Numbered from the stretch's first letter, positions 52,993-62,281 are shown. The stretch is DNA of 64,000 bases from Lentibacillus amyloliquefaciens (GCF_001307805.1 NZ_CP013862.1:1426001-1490000); one strand, 5' to 3'. Notes: generated by a model not told the origin, from the letters alone. Numbers and translations are program-made.

Positions 52993-53066
52993 TTTTAGAA
53001 CGTTCTATTTAACAACAGGTCTCCCCTGTTCATCCGGGGTCATATGATGGCTCCCTTTAAAAATCT

Positions 53067-53372
53067 TCACACACCAAAGATTACTGTGCCAATTAAATGG
53101 TAAAGTATTGGAATTAGGAACAAGATCATGTTTAATACAATTCCGGTCAACGATAGTTTATCCTTATTCAATCTATATGCCGCTAAACCGATTACAGCGC
53201 CTATTGGACAAAGGATGATGGGCATTAGGATTAGCAATCCCGAAAATTCACCTATCGCAACCACACCTGCAAAAAAGTTTATGATCAATACCATTAATAA
53301 AAAAGGGATCAGAACGGAAACTGCACCCAGAATGTGGCTAAGTTTAATGATAAGTACCCCCTCCTCCCTCAT
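53067..53372 (-). CDS. Small membrane protein, unknown; start codon unusual
   Basis: Up to 101 residues with about three hydrophobic segments, a YRLNKDKLSL loop and a short tail. The first ATG (53370-53372) has no Shine-Dalgarno sequence. A strong GGAGGGGG lies inside the frame, eight bases before an ATT codon (53346-53348), so translation may begin at that rare start and give 93 residues (KLSHILGAVSVLIPF onwards). Related DUF4190-type proteins have a similar layout. No function assigned. Confidence 0.5.
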   Translation of the reverse strand: MREEGVLIIKLSHILGAVSVLIPFLLMVLIINFFAGVVAIGEFSGLLILMPIILCPIGAVIGLAAYRLNKDKLSLTGIVLNMILFLIPILYHLIGTVIFGV

Positions 53373-53470
53373 GTTTATCTACTGCCGGTTTTTCTTTAAC
53401 ACACCTTCTTCAGGGAACATGCCTTCTCAAGTGATGCTATCTTGTAACGGCATCCCTATTCGAATAATAG

Positions 53471-54499
53471 TCATTTAATATGCCACTCAAACCATCGTCC
53501 GTGGCCATCAGTATCCCCGATAGTTTGATTGAATTCCACACCATCCAGAAAATAATTAAGATGAAGTTGCCTATCCCACATATTATTATAGATATGAAAA
53601 ACATCTCGATTCTGTCCGATATTTTTTATCTTCCCTAAGAGTTCGTGTTTTGCATCATCCGGTATCTGATTTGCAACGTGTGTATGGAAAATACAGATAG
53701 CCGTATCTTCTGGGCGTGTTTCCACAACGTCTTCAAGAAGAGCTATTCCATCTCCCTCAATAAGTTCTACCGGATTATCTTTTAAACATTCGGCAGCATT
53801 TTCAAATAACGCCAATCGATTTTGGTGCTCCGGCCAAATAAGTGATTTTAACCACAAATAATCTTCAGAATTTCTTAAGTCACTTATATATAAGTCCAAC
53901 CCAATTTTTGACGCGACAGGAGGGCTTTCAAGTGGTAATGAGGGAGTATTCTTCCCCTTAATCTCGGAGGTTATATGAACACGTGAGGATTTATCGCCAA
54001 AAATTTGATCAGTGCCATATGTATAACTGTACTTATCCCACAAAAGCTGAAGTCCGGCGCTTGTTCCAATTTCAATAAGGGATAAAGGTTTCTTCGTTTT
54101 ATGATAAATGTAAGAAAAAACCGGATAGAGGTAAGCACAACGCCTGACCTCATTGGTCTGAACCAGCTTGCTTCTTAAAATCGAAACAATCTCATCTTTA
54201 TAAGCACGGCAAAATTCCTTAAAGCAGACAAAAGTGCCGCTGTCTATGTTTTTTGGAGAATCGACCCGACTTGGATAATACGTTTTTAATGGATGGTCGC
54301 TGCCTTTCAATAAAAGATAATGAACCGCTCCAAACAGTAGATTTGGAACGGGCTGTCCATTTTGAGCAGCTGAACACAATTCAAGAATTTCATCATCTTT
54401 TGAAATTTTTAAAGATAAGAATTCATAGAGTTCACTTGAATCCTTACATTCCATGTTTGCGAAGTTATAAAATCGTTGGGATAGATGCAATGTGTTCAT
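53471..54499 (-). CDS. DUF2332-family protein
   Basis: A 342-residue protein of the DUF2332 family. The core LSLIEIGTSAGLQLLWDKY resembles a SAM-binding loop (IEIGTSAGL), and CIFHTHVANQIPDDAK is the family's second block. Members are often annotated as possible methyltransferase-like proteins, with no proven reaction. Monocistronic with an ATG start at 54497-54499. Confidence 0.8.
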   Translation of the reverse strand: MNTLHLSQRFYNFANMECKDSSELYEFLSLKISKDDEILELCSAAQNGQPVPNLLFGAVHYLLLKGSDHPLKTYYPSRVDSPKNIDSGTFVCFKEFCRAYKDEIVSILRSKLVQTNEVRRCAYLYPVFSYIYHKTKKPLSLIEIGTSAGLQLLWDKYSYTYGTDQIFGDKSSRVHITSEIKGKNTPSLPLESPPVASKIGLDLYISDLRNSEDYLWLKSLIWPEHQNRLALFENAAECLKDNPVELIEGDGIALLEDVVETRPEDTAICIFHTHVANQIPDDAKHELLGKIKNIGQNRDVFHIYNNMWDRQLHLNYFLDGVEFNQTIGDTDGHGRWFEWHIK

Positions 54500-54587
54500 T
54501 CAATTCCACCTTTACTGTTTAACTTCTTCAAAATTTTTCATATATTTTAACACAAACATTCTAGCATTATTTCCAGCATACCCAAAT

Positions 54588-55583
54588 TTATAAACCAAAT
54601 GCTTCAGCCAGCAGGCGGTATGAATGCACCTTAGCTTCAAAATCATAGATGTTGGTGATAATCATAAATTCATCGGTTTGATAATACTCGCCAAGCCGCT
54701 CCAATTCGGCTTTCACCTGATCCGGTGTGCCGATGACTGTCCGGCTGCGATTTTTCCGGATGATATCCAGCTCTTCCTGTCGGTACGAACGTTTCTTGAC
54801 TTCTTCAATCGATGGCACCTTTATATCCGATCCTTTTCCAACGTTCAGCAGCCATTTATCCTGACTGATGGCCAGTTCTTCCGCTTCCTCTTCTGTATCG
54901 GCACAAACAACGAAAATACAGACGGCTTTAACCGGCTGATTAAAGTCGGGTGACGGCTGAAATTGTTCCCGGTAAGTTTCCATGGCATTTTTTCCTTTAT
55001 CCGGGCTGATGAAATGACCAAACACAAACCCTGCACCAACCTCAGCAGCATTGACGGCACCACGTTCAGACAGCCCGAGCACCCACATGGGCGGAACGGT
55101 TTTCGTTCGTGGTGCAGCTTTGACCAAACGATACGGATGGTCTTTCGGGAGTGTATTATGTAAAAACCCATGCAAATCCTGCAGCTGACGCGGAAATTCC
55201 TTCATGCTTTTATTAACGCCATCAGTCAGTGCCATGCGTGTATCCTGCGAGCCTCCGGGGGAACGGCCGATCCCGAGATCAATCCTTTCCGGAAACATCG
55301 CTTCAAGCATTTTGAAATTCTCGGCCACTTTATACGGACTGTATTGCGGCAGTAAAACACCACCGGAGCCGACACGAATGCGCTCCGTTAACGATGCAAT
55401 CCGGGCTATTAATATTTCCGGTGATACACTTGCCAGCCCATTGGTATTATGATGCTCTGCCACCCAATAGCGTGTATAACCGAGTTCTTCGGTTACTTTT
55501 GCAAGCTTCAATGTATTATTCAATGCCGTTTCAGGGTCAGACCCCCGTGAAATCGGCGACTGATCCAGTACGCTCAGTTTCAT
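54588..55583 (-). CDS. Luciferase-like (LLM class) flavin-dependent oxidoreductase
   Basis: A 331-residue TIM-barrel protein of the bacterial luciferase family, MsnO8-type, from the ATG at 55583 (MKLSVLDQSPISRG is the family start; AGGAG is 12 bases upstream). Motifs are RYWVAEHHNT, GGVLLPQYSPYKVAE and DLGIGRSPGGSQD. These enzymes use reduced FMN and oxygen on unknown organic substrates. Monocistronic in appearance. Confidence 0.86.
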   Translation of the reverse strand: MKLSVLDQSPISRGSDPETALNNTLKLAKVTEELGYTRYWVAEHHNTNGLASVSPEILIARIASLTERIRVGSGGVLLPQYSPYKVAENFKMLEAMFPERIDLGIGRSPGGSQDTRMALTDGVNKSMKEFPRQLQDLHGFLHNTLPKDHPYRLVKAAPRTKTVPPMWVLGLSERGAVNAAEVGAGFVFGHFISPDKGKNAMETYREQFQPSPDFNQPVKAVCIFVVCADTEEEAEELAISQDKWLLNVGKGSDIKVPSIEEVKKRSYRQEELDIIRKNRSRTVIGTPDQVKAELERLGEYYQTDEFMIITNIYDFEAKVHSYRLLAEAFGL

Positions 55584-55731
55584 ACAGGCGTTATCTCCTT
55601 TCAAATCGTGTGTTGCATATGTCCATCTTCTCATAATTGCCTGACAAACTGAAAAAATCAGTCCGGATTATTTGCCCGGTGATACATTATAAACCAATGA
55701 CGTCACTCCTTTTCCAAGTTCAGGGTGCCGC

Positions 55732-56655
55732 TTAATTAAAGTGTTTGACCAGACTGAATTGACCCGGCTTCTGCCGATAGCCTAATTTTTCATTTAGGGA
55801 CAGCATCGGCGCGTTTTTCGAGTCATTATGTGTTCGAATATACGTTGCACCATTTTGCAGCGCATAGTCAATAGCTTTTACTTTGATCGCTTGAGCAAGC
55901 CCACTACCGCGGTATTTACGGCTAACGCCAGTCATGGAATTATAATATGTTGTATCCGTTTCTTTGATGATCATCGACAGCGCAATCCACTGATGGCCAT
56001 CGACCGCCAATATAAAACCGTTCTTATCGACATCTTGTGTCAATTGGTTCATTCGATCATTATCCGGAAGGGGTTGATCTGCCATTCCGGGAATATCAGA
56101 GACAAGCTCCCGCCAAAAATTCCAAAAACGATTATGAGACACTTCATCTTGCGGATATTCTGCCAGGCTCGTAAACCGGATGCCCGCTGAATTCAGCGCC
56201 TTGAAGCTTGCGTCAAATTGACTTGTATCGAATTCTGTAATAGATAACTGCGACTCGAATGTCTGACTGGTTATACTGAAACCTCTTTTTTTAGCCCAGT
56301 CAAGCGACCTTTCATCCGTATCTTTTATACTGGTTTGTAACGAATCAGCCCCGTGTCTTTCTGCCAAAATTTCAATCTCATCCAGCATCCGGCTCCCGAT
56401 GCCATGACTCTGCCATTTAGAATCAACGTTTATGGTCACCTCAGCATACCCGGGCTTCAATACCGGATCCCAGGCGCCCATCACAAACATGCCAAACCCG
56501 ATCATGTTTCCTTTCGCCGTTACCATGCCAAATTTATGTAAAATGGTTTCGCTGTCCGCCTTCGCTTCATAGCGTTTAATCGCATCTAAATCCGGCGTCT
56601 CTTGACTCCGATTATGTACGTTTGCTGCATAATTGCTTGCCGTTAAAGGGATCAT
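55732..56655 (-). CDS. Tandem GNAT acetyltransferase
   Basis: About 307 residues with two GNAT folds in one chain. The acetyl-CoA loop of the first is SHGIGSRML, that of the second YRGSGLAQAIK. Start at the ATG 56653-56655, six bases after AGGTGGAG, rather than the GTG inside that site. The second half ends in NAPMLSLNEKLGYR, typical of GNATs. Substrate unknown; two-domain GNATs often modify aminoglycosides, peptides or amines. Confidence 0.85.
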   Translation of the reverse strand: MIPLTASNYAANVHNRSQETPDLDAIKRYEAKADSETILHKFGMVTAKGNMIGFGMFVMGAWDPVLKPGYAEVTINVDSKWQSHGIGSRMLDEIEILAERHGADSLQTSIKDTDERSLDWAKKRGFSITSQTFESQLSITEFDTSQFDASFKALNSAGIRFTSLAEYPQDEVSHNRFWNFWRELVSDIPGMADQPLPDNDRMNQLTQDVDKNGFILAVDGHQWIALSMIIKETDTTYYNSMTGVSRKYRGSGLAQAIKVKAIDYALQNGATYIRTHNDSKNAPMLSLNEKLGYRQKPGQFSLVKHFN

Positions 56656-57039
56656 GTCGATCTCCACCTAAAATCACACCCTCCTTAATTTTTTCCATTA
56701 TATTTAATAACGTGTGTCAACTCCAGTGGCTTTGAATGTTGCAACCTCTACTTGGGTACTCACATGTTACTAATCCGTAAAAGTTTGTCACATAACACCC
56801 TTTCTTTACCAGTCAAGTCAGAATTTGCATGTTTTTATTCTTTGGAAATCATTCCCTTGATCATCGCAAACATAGATCAATAGAATGCTGAGAGCGACTC
56901 AAGCGGAGCAACCATTTTTTGGGTCATGTCAAATCATATTACATTCATTAAACTCTTAGTTGTGAACTTTTCAATTAGGAGCATTCCTGTAATGAAAAAA
57001 TTTGAGGAGAAATCGGTGTAAATGACAAGTGCATAAAAA
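56656..57039. other. Gene-free stretch left of the IS element
   Basis: About 384 bases without a supported gene. It contains an inverted repeat, TTGATC (56857-56862) and GATCAA (56875-56880), and a small AGGA/TCCT hairpin near 56980. Part of it may belong to the left end of the IS110 element, whose border I cannot place. Confidence 0.5.
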
Positions 57040-57105
57040 AAGTCCCCTTGGTACGATAGAGAGTGTCATCGCGGTGACCTCGAATTTAGTACCGAAGGAG
57101 GACTT
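57040..57105 (+). promoter_or_regulatory. Leader hairpin hiding the transposase ribosome-binding site
   Basis: The outer stem has 15 pairs with two single-base bulges: AAGTCC, CCTT and GGTAC (57040-57054) pair with GTACC, AAGG and GGACTT (57089-57105). An inner stem pairs GAG/GTCA (57061-57068) with TGAC/CTC (57075-57081). The Shine-Dalgarno sequence AAGGAGG (57095-57101) is inside the outer stem, so translation should be held back unless the stem opens. Confidence 0.7.
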
Positions 57106-57110
57106 CTACA

Positions 57111-58397
57111 ATGGATTTTACACAAAATAATCGATTAGCGCAAATCAACGAACAAACACTGATTATCGGGGTTGATATAGCGAAACGTAAACACGTGGCC
57201 CGTGCGATAGATGATCGGGGACGAGACCTCGTCAAACGACTGGTGTTCTCCAATTCGCTGCAAGGATTTACAGACCTCATCGAATGGGCTGAAAGCTTGT
57301 CCAATGAATACGAGCGCCCCAACATCATCATTGGAATGGAACCAACCGGTCACTACTGGCTGAATCTAGCCTATCACTTGAAAGCTCGGGCTATTCACGT
57401 CGTTGTCGTCAATCCGATGAAGGTCAAACGGTCCAAGGAAATGGATGATGATTCCCCGACTAAAAATGATACAAAAGATGCCAAAGTCATTGCCCAAATC
57501 ATACGTGATGGCCGTTATCATGAACCAACGTTACCGGAGGATGTGTACGCTGAATTGCGCGAAGGCATGAAACTCTATGACATGATCCAAGAGGATATGT
57601 CCTCGGTCAAAGCCCAAATGCATAATGCGCTTGATCGCTACTTTCCAGAGTTTCTCGATGTCTTTAAAGACTGGACCGGTAAAGCTGCCCTCCATCTACT
57701 GACGAGAGGCTATATGCCGGAAGATATTCGTGAAACGTCGGAAGACGATTTACTTTCAGACGTCAAACAGGCTGCCAAACGTGGGGTTGGCATCAAGCGC
57801 ATCCAGGCATTGAAACAGGCAGCTGAAGACAGTGTTGGCCTTACCGTGGGATTACGCATGGCACGTCAGGAAATTCACTATTTAATTGATCAGTATAAGG
57901 CTCTTGAAGAACGTCTTATCGCTCTTGAAGCACAACTCGAAAAACTTGTTCTTCACATACCCGGAGCTGATCAGATGATAGCGATCAAAGGCGTAAGTGC
58001 CATAACAGTGGCCGGTTTCTTCGCTGAAGTTGGTGATTTATCGAATTATCGGGATCCACGCCAAATCATTAAATTAGCGGGACTCAACTTAAAGCTGAAT
58101 CAATCAGGTCTGTTCAAAGGCCAAACGACGATCACCAAACGAGGACGAAAGAGGCTGCGAAGCTTACTTTATCAAGTGGCACGGCCATTATCCCTGCACA
58201 ATGAAGGGTTTAAGCAATTGCACCATTATTATCGTCATCGGTCCGATAATCCGCTGACAGGAAAACAATCGTTTGTCGCATTAAGCCGAAAACTCATCAA
58301 AATCTTTTATCTATTAGGGACACGGAAGTGTACGTTCAGTGAAGAGCGCATGATCCGTGACATCCCAATGATTTCGACATTACAGGAAGCCGCTTAA
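57111..58397 (+). CDS. IS110-family transposase (DEDD recombinase)
   Basis: A 428-residue transposase with an N-terminal RuvC-like DEDD domain: Asp22 in GVDIAKRKHVA, Glu77 in GMEPTGHYW, Asp120 and Asp123 in NDTKDAKVIA. The C-terminal transposase-20 (IS116/IS110/IS902) domain follows with IPGADQMIAIKGVSAIT and RQIIKLAGLNL. The gene appears intact. Members of this family are guided by an RNA made from the element's own non-coding end. ATG follows a GGAGG that is buried in a hairpin. Confidence 0.95.
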   Translation: MDFTQNNRLAQINEQTLIIGVDIAKRKHVARAIDDRGRDLVKRLVFSNSLQGFTDLIEWAESLSNEYERPNIIIGMEPTGHYWLNLAYHLKARAIHVVVVNPMKVKRSKEMDDDSPTKNDTKDAKVIAQIIRDGRYHEPTLPEDVYAELREGMKLYDMIQEDMSSVKAQMHNALDRYFPEFLDVFKDWTGKAALHLLTRGYMPEDIRETSEDDLLSDVKQAAKRGVGIKRIQALKQAAEDSVGLTVGLRMARQEIHYLIDQYKALEERLIALEAQLEKLVLHIPGADQMIAIKGVSAITVAGFFAEVGDLSNYRDPRQIIKLAGLNLKLNQSGLFKGQTTITKRGRKRLRSLLYQVARPLSLHNEGFKQLHHYYRHRSDNPLTGKQSFVALSRKLIKIFYLLGTRKCTFSEERMIRDIPMISTLQEAA

Positions 58398-58730
58398 CAA
58401 GACGTACAGCTATCGTTTTTGAGCCATCTTTTGACAATTGAAGCACGGATTAGCCGGTCGATATTTCATCCGTTAGGGCATAGACCCACCATAGGAGCAT
58501 TTCCGGCATCCACCATGGTCAGGTCGAACGAAGGAATTTGCGCGCATAGACGCCGAGAGACATGGGAGGGTCCACCGCCATGTAAACGTGGAGATCCAAG
58601 GTGCGATCATAAGATTGATTATCCATTTAATGGAAGTCATCCATTAATGCCTATTCGGCTTAACCCGCCAATTCCATATTTATCCTTAAATGTCATTAAA
58701 AGGATTTAAGACCGCTATGGACTTCAATTG
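58398..58730 (+). ncRNA. Candidate bridge/seek RNA region at the right end of the IS110 element
   Basis: About 330 bases after the transposase stop, with no coding frame that carries a ribosome-binding site. It shows several self-pairing segments: ACGGAT (58445-58450) with ATCCGT (58468-58473) around a 17-base loop; ACATGG with CCATGT near 58560-58583 around a 12-base loop; GTCCAC with GTGGA near 58570-58592; AATGGA with TCCATT near 58629-58645. This resembles the guide-RNA-bearing end of IS1111-type relatives, but that is inference; the upstream side could instead carry it. Confidence 0.4.
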
Positions 58731-58800
58731 ATCAAAAGAAATTTGGAGAAAAACGAAGCATTTCTAAGAAAATATTAATTTATTGAGGGAGGTCAATCAA

Positions 58801-59388
58801 ATGAACAAATTAAATAGATTCTCAATTATAGCAATACTTTTCGGTCTGATTGCATTCCCGGCAGGAGCAGCCGCACAAACTTATTCAGTACAGCAAGGCG
58901 ATTCGTTTTACACGATAGCCAAAAATAACAACCTGACGTTAGGAAACTTGCAAATCGCAAACGAACGCTCAGGCAGTCAGCTAAAAGCGGGCGAAACCAT
59001 CACGATTCCTGATGCCGTTTCCACTGAGGGCAAGGAATTGATGGCCAAGCTCGTTCATGCCGAAGCTAAAGGTGAACCATATGAAGGTAAAGTAGCCGTT
59101 GCGACAGTCGTTTTAAATCGCGTCGATTCAAGCGAATTTCCTGATACAATAAAAGATGTCATCTATGAAAAAACCGATGGTGTCTATGCTTTTTCACCGG
59201 TTAAAAACGGCGCAATCAATAGTGGCTATGACGCCAGCGACATGAAAGCAGTCAATGAAGCGATTGCCTTCAGAGGTCAGGGAATGGGCTCATTATATTT
59301 CTATAACCCGGACAAAGTCGAAAGCGATAATTGGATTTTCTCACGTGAAACGATTACAAAGATTGGTGATCACCGATTTGCAAAATAG
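58801..59388 (+). CDS. LysM-SleB cell-wall hydrolase
   Basis: A 195-residue secreted protein from the ATG at 58801 (GAGGGAGG upstream). It has a signal peptide ending near FPAGAAAQ, one LysM domain (YSVQQGDSFYTIAKNNNL, about residues 30-70) for binding peptidoglycan, and a SleB/CwlJ hydrolase_2 domain from LMAKLVHAEAKGEPYEGK on, with its conserved Glu and the AFSPVKNGAIN block. Relatives act in spore cortex lysis or wall turnover. It lies directly after the IS element. Confidence 0.9.
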   Translation: MNKLNRFSIIAILFGLIAFPAGAAAQTYSVQQGDSFYTIAKNNNLTLGNLQIANERSGSQLKAGETITIPDAVSTEGKELMAKLVHAEAKGEPYEGKVAVATVVLNRVDSSEFPDTIKDVIYEKTDGVYAFSPVKNGAINSGYDASDMKAVNEAIAFRGQGMGSLYFYNPDKVESDNWIFSRETITKIGDHRFAK

Positions 59389-59512
59389 AAATCGGCGGAT
59401 AAGCTGATTTCACTCTTGGAAAAACTCAGGCCTAGCTTCGTCTTATAGCGCGTGCCGAAGTTTTTCTTATAAGTTCAACCATAATTTATGCTTTCTGACG
59501 TTACGTTGTTAA

Positions 59513-59549
59513 AAAGCTGAAGAACGTCATGATGACGCGCTTCAGCTTT
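59513..59549 (-). terminator. Terminator of the TVP38-type gene
   Basis: GCTGAAG (59516-59522) pairs with CTTCAGC (59540-59546), with inner CGTCA/TGACG; five T follow on the minus strand. Confidence 0.8.
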
Positions 59550-59580
59550 GTACATATGCCTCAATCGATTGCCTTTTATA

Positions 59581-60201
59581 TTAAAACGATTGAAAGGCAT
59601 CATAAAGAAAATGCATGCCATAAAGTGGAAATAGCGTATAAATAAACAAAGTAATCGGCTTGCAGAGCCAAAAGTAAAGAATAAATTTTTTTAATGAAAG
59701 CTTGGTTAAACCGGCAATCAAACAGATAAAATCATCCGGGAATCCGGGAAAAATCATCGAAATCCAGAAAAATCGTTCAAACCGCTTCCCCTTATTCACC
59801 CAGCCGATATATTTTTCATACGTCTCTTGTTTGACAAAATAACTTGCAAACCCGCGACCAAACCGCCGCGCCAATAAAAAATTGGCCAGTGAACCGAGGA
59901 AGATACCGACGATATTCAAAATGGACCCCAGCCCAATCCCGAATAACATCACACCAACCACTGTTGACACATTGCCGGGCAACACCGGAATGACGACCTG
60001 AACGAAGGTTAAGCCCAAAAAGGCAAGAGGCGCGATACTGCCGAACCCTTCAACCCAGCTTTGCACACGGTCGGGATTATTGAAAAACCCGCTTTCAATA
60101 ATAAATAAAGCAAATCCGATTAACAGGAGAATCCCGGCAATCGTTGTTATTTTAACAATTGGTTTTTGATAGTTTATAAGTGTTTTCTTTAGATGACTCA
60201 T
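59581..60201 (-). CDS. TVP38/TMEM64 (DedA-like) membrane protein
   Basis: A 206-residue membrane protein of the VTT/SNARE-associated family, with about five hydrophobic segments. The family blocks LPGNVSTVVGVMLFGIGLGS and GSLANFLLARRFGR are present, and FPGFPDDFICLIAGLTKLS is the second half. Such proteins are thought to move lipids across the membrane, which is not proven for this one. ATG at 60199-60201, monocistronic with its own terminator. Confidence 0.85.
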   Translation of the reverse strand: MSHLKKTLINYQKPIVKITTIAGILLLIGFALFIIESGFFNNPDRVQSWVEGFGSIAPLAFLGLTFVQVVIPVLPGNVSTVVGVMLFGIGLGSILNIVGIFLGSLANFLLARRFGRGFASYFVKQETYEKYIGWVNKGKRFERFFWISMIFPGFPDDFICLIAGLTKLSLKKFILYFWLCKPITLFIYTLFPLYGMHFLYDAFQSF

Positions 60202-60389
60202 GCCAGCACCAGTTTCTTTCAGTTTACTTCGATATCATAAAATATCAGTAAAATAAGCATATCATATAAAATTGCCGGGATAAAAAAACCGGCACTGGAA
60301 AATGTTCTCGAAAATGTGACCATTGAGAGGTCGTAAACAATATTAATAAAAAAGAAAAGTAAAGTCCTTTATGTTTGCTATTATCGTAG

Positions 60390-60860
60390 TTAACTTTCCC
60401 CTTTTTCCTCCCAAAGCCTGACGCGTTCTTCAAAACTCACTTCCTGATGTAATTGATGCAGCATCCATTGATAGCCGAAAAGATCGTTGAATATGGCATT
60501 TGACACGCCGAAATCAGCTAGCTCAGTCACTGGCTGCAATTCAGTACAGCCTTCATTCATTGCCCTGGAAAAAGTTCCCTCGATGTCAGGGACCATGATA
60601 TTAAACCAAATTGTTTGAGGGTTCTCAGGGTTTGGTGCTTTTAAACCAAATTCGGGATTTTCGTCCAGCATATGAAAACGGACACCGTATAAGGTGAAAA
60701 TAACTTCATTTTCACCCTTAGGAAAATCTGTAACCTCAACACGCTCGATATCAAATATTTTTTCGTATAGTTCCAGCGCTTTCAAACTGTCTGTCACAAT
60801 CATATCGATTTCTGTACCGACCACTCCGCCTGTTGTTTGCTCATTTTTTTGTTCATTCAC
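60390..60860 (-). CDS. VOC-family (glyoxalase-fold) protein (GTG start)
   Basis: A VOC-superfamily protein of about 156 residues. The GTG at 60860 is seven bases from AAGGCGGTG; a GTG nine bases upstream lies in the site. The fold shows in GTEIDMIVTDSLKALELYEKIFD (split DMIVTDSLKALELYEK) and in the closing NAIFNDLFGYQWMLHQLH. This PhnB-like subgroup often lacks the metal ligands, and no function is known. Confidence 0.75.
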   Translation of the reverse strand: MNEQKNEQTTGGVVGTEIDMIVTDSLKALELYEKIFDIERVEVTDFPKGENEVIFTLYGVRFHMLDENPEFGLKAPNPENPQTIWFNIMVPDIEGTFSRAMNEGCTELQPVTELADFGVSNAIFNDLFGYQWMLHQLHQEVSFEERVRLWEEKGES

Positions 60861-60987
60861 TATGTGCACCGCCTTTCTGAGTCACTAATTCCATACACTG
60901 TTATTATACCACGTTTTCCTCATAATAATGGCCATTGTGAGAACGAACACGCTGTTCGATTAGCTTGACACGGTCAAAACGAATCAA

Positions 60988-61437
60988 TTACTTAAGTAAC
61001 GCCCTTAACTCTTCAGTCATCTGTTCAACTAATTCAGGCCTTCCATGAAACTGAGCAGGTGTGTTTTGAAAAAGCTCAATTCGCCAATCATTACCTTTCT
61101 TAACTGCAACTAAAGTTTGATGCGCATTGAATTCAGGTTCAATATCTGTTTTCCCAGGAGGAACCATCCCTGCAATGGCGTGTAAAATGGCGGCATCAGA
61201 TCCCAATGAACGTATATTTTTAATTTTGGTGATAAAAGGCGGTGTTGGATGCTGTTCAAAGATAGGCTTTAGGTGCGATAATATTTCCTCCTGTCCAATT
61301 ATCTTACTGCCGTCAAATCCAATTTGGACGCCCTGTTCTGTGAATTGTTCAGCCATTCCTTGGGCATCTCGGTTATTCCAGGCATTGATTAACGTCTGAT
61401 AAACTTCATGAACTTCATCATGCACCGAAGCATTCAT
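60988..61437 (-). CDS. NTF2-like/SgcJ-type small protein
   Basis: About 149 residues from the ATG at 61437 (GGAGG eight bases upstream), with the NTF2-like fold: VYQTLINAWNNRDAQGMAEQ at the start, then GSKIIGQEEILSHLK, and the sheet-forming HQTLVAVKKGNDWRIELFQN. Families such as SgcJ/EcaC and SnoaL-like use this fold for small-molecule binding or catalysis. Monocistronic; role unknown. Confidence 0.75.
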   Translation of the reverse strand: MNASVHDEVHEVYQTLINAWNNRDAQGMAEQFTEQGVQIGFDGSKIIGQEEILSHLKPIFEQHPTPPFITKIKNIRSLGSDAAILHAIAGMVPPGKTDIEPEFNAHQTLVAVKKGNDWRIELFQNTPAQFHGRPELVEQMTEELRALLK

Positions 61438-61535
61438 ATACAATTCCTCCTGAAAAATAATAAATTTGTTTTACCTATGTTTATAGTCTAAACCAGGATA
61501 CGATGAGCATAAGCAACATTGTTTCAGCTTCATTT

Positions 61536-62281
61536 TCAACTTTTTATTCCGCCATACCTTCGCTTTCGTTGCCGGTATTCTTCCAGCGCCAGCAGAAATT
61601 CCTTCTCGGAGAAATCCGGCCACAACATATCTGTAAACCAGAACTCGGTATAAGCCAGCTGCCATAACAAAAAATTGCTCAGGCGCTTTTCCCCGCCGGT
61701 GCGAATAAGCAGGTCCGGCTCCGGCAAACCGGATGTATACAAGTATCGTGAAAATTGCTGTTCATCCAGCTCATCCAGTGACAATTTCGCCTCGTTTATA
61801 TCCGCTATCATCGCTTTCATAGCATAGAGTATCTCGTGTCTGCTTCCATAGTTAAGGGCCATGTTGAGCTGAAGCCCATCATTTTCCCTGGTACGGTCTA
61901 TTGCATATTGCATCGCTTCTCGTGTATAAGGTGGCAGTTGCTCCATATCACCGATTGCCTCAATACGCACATTATTTTCGATAAGATCTGGAAGGTATCT
62001 ATGAAGAAACGCCTTGGGAAGCTTCAATATATATTCGACTTCAGGCTTGGGCCGCCGCCAGTTTTCGGTTGAAAATGTATAAAGTGTTAATACTTTAACC
62101 TTATATTTGATGGCTGCCTTAACCCCCTTATGACAGCGGACACCCCTTCTTTATGGCCCGAAACTCTGGGCATGCTGCGCTTCCTCGCCCAACGACCATT
62201 ACCATCCATTATAATGGCTATATGTTCCGGAACATAGCCGGATGTTTTCGATTGTCTATAATTGAAAAAAGGCATTTTCAT
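61536..62281 (-). pseudogene. uppS: Undecaprenyl diphosphate synthase, frameshifted
   Basis: The front part (from the ATG at 62281 after GGGGGA) has [19 protein letters not shown] and [12 protein letters not shown], the UppS active-site start. It then meets a run of five C (62123-62127, plus strand). One base fewer there restores a frame reading [22 protein letters not shown] and continuing to the RTGGEKRLSNFLLW and WPDFSEKEF blocks. So an extra base breaks the gene into 62081-62281 and 61536-62080. UppS is essential for wall and teichoic acid synthesis, so a second intact copy, a programmed frameshift or a sequence error is needed. Confidence 0.85.

Larger units (their letters stand above)
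57040..58730 (+). mobile_element. IS110-family insertion sequence (borders approximate)
   Basis: The element consists of a structured leader, one DEDD transposase and about 330 non-coding bases on the right. IS110-type elements lack ordinary terminal inverted repeats, so the borders cannot be placed by inspection. The given ends follow the leader hairpin and the last structured stretch before the next gene. Insertion lies between the GNAT gene and a cell-wall hydrolase gene. Confidence 0.6.

Noticed and set aside
58419-58709. A 96-codon frame after the IS110 transposase
   Set aside because: No ribosome-binding site, no family resemblance, and the stretch fits the structured non-coding end of the element better.
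57040-58724. AAGTCC and GGACTT as terminal inverted repeats of the IS element
   Set aside because: Only six bases match, and IS110-type elements do not usually carry terminal inverted repeats; the left copy is explained by the leader hairpin.
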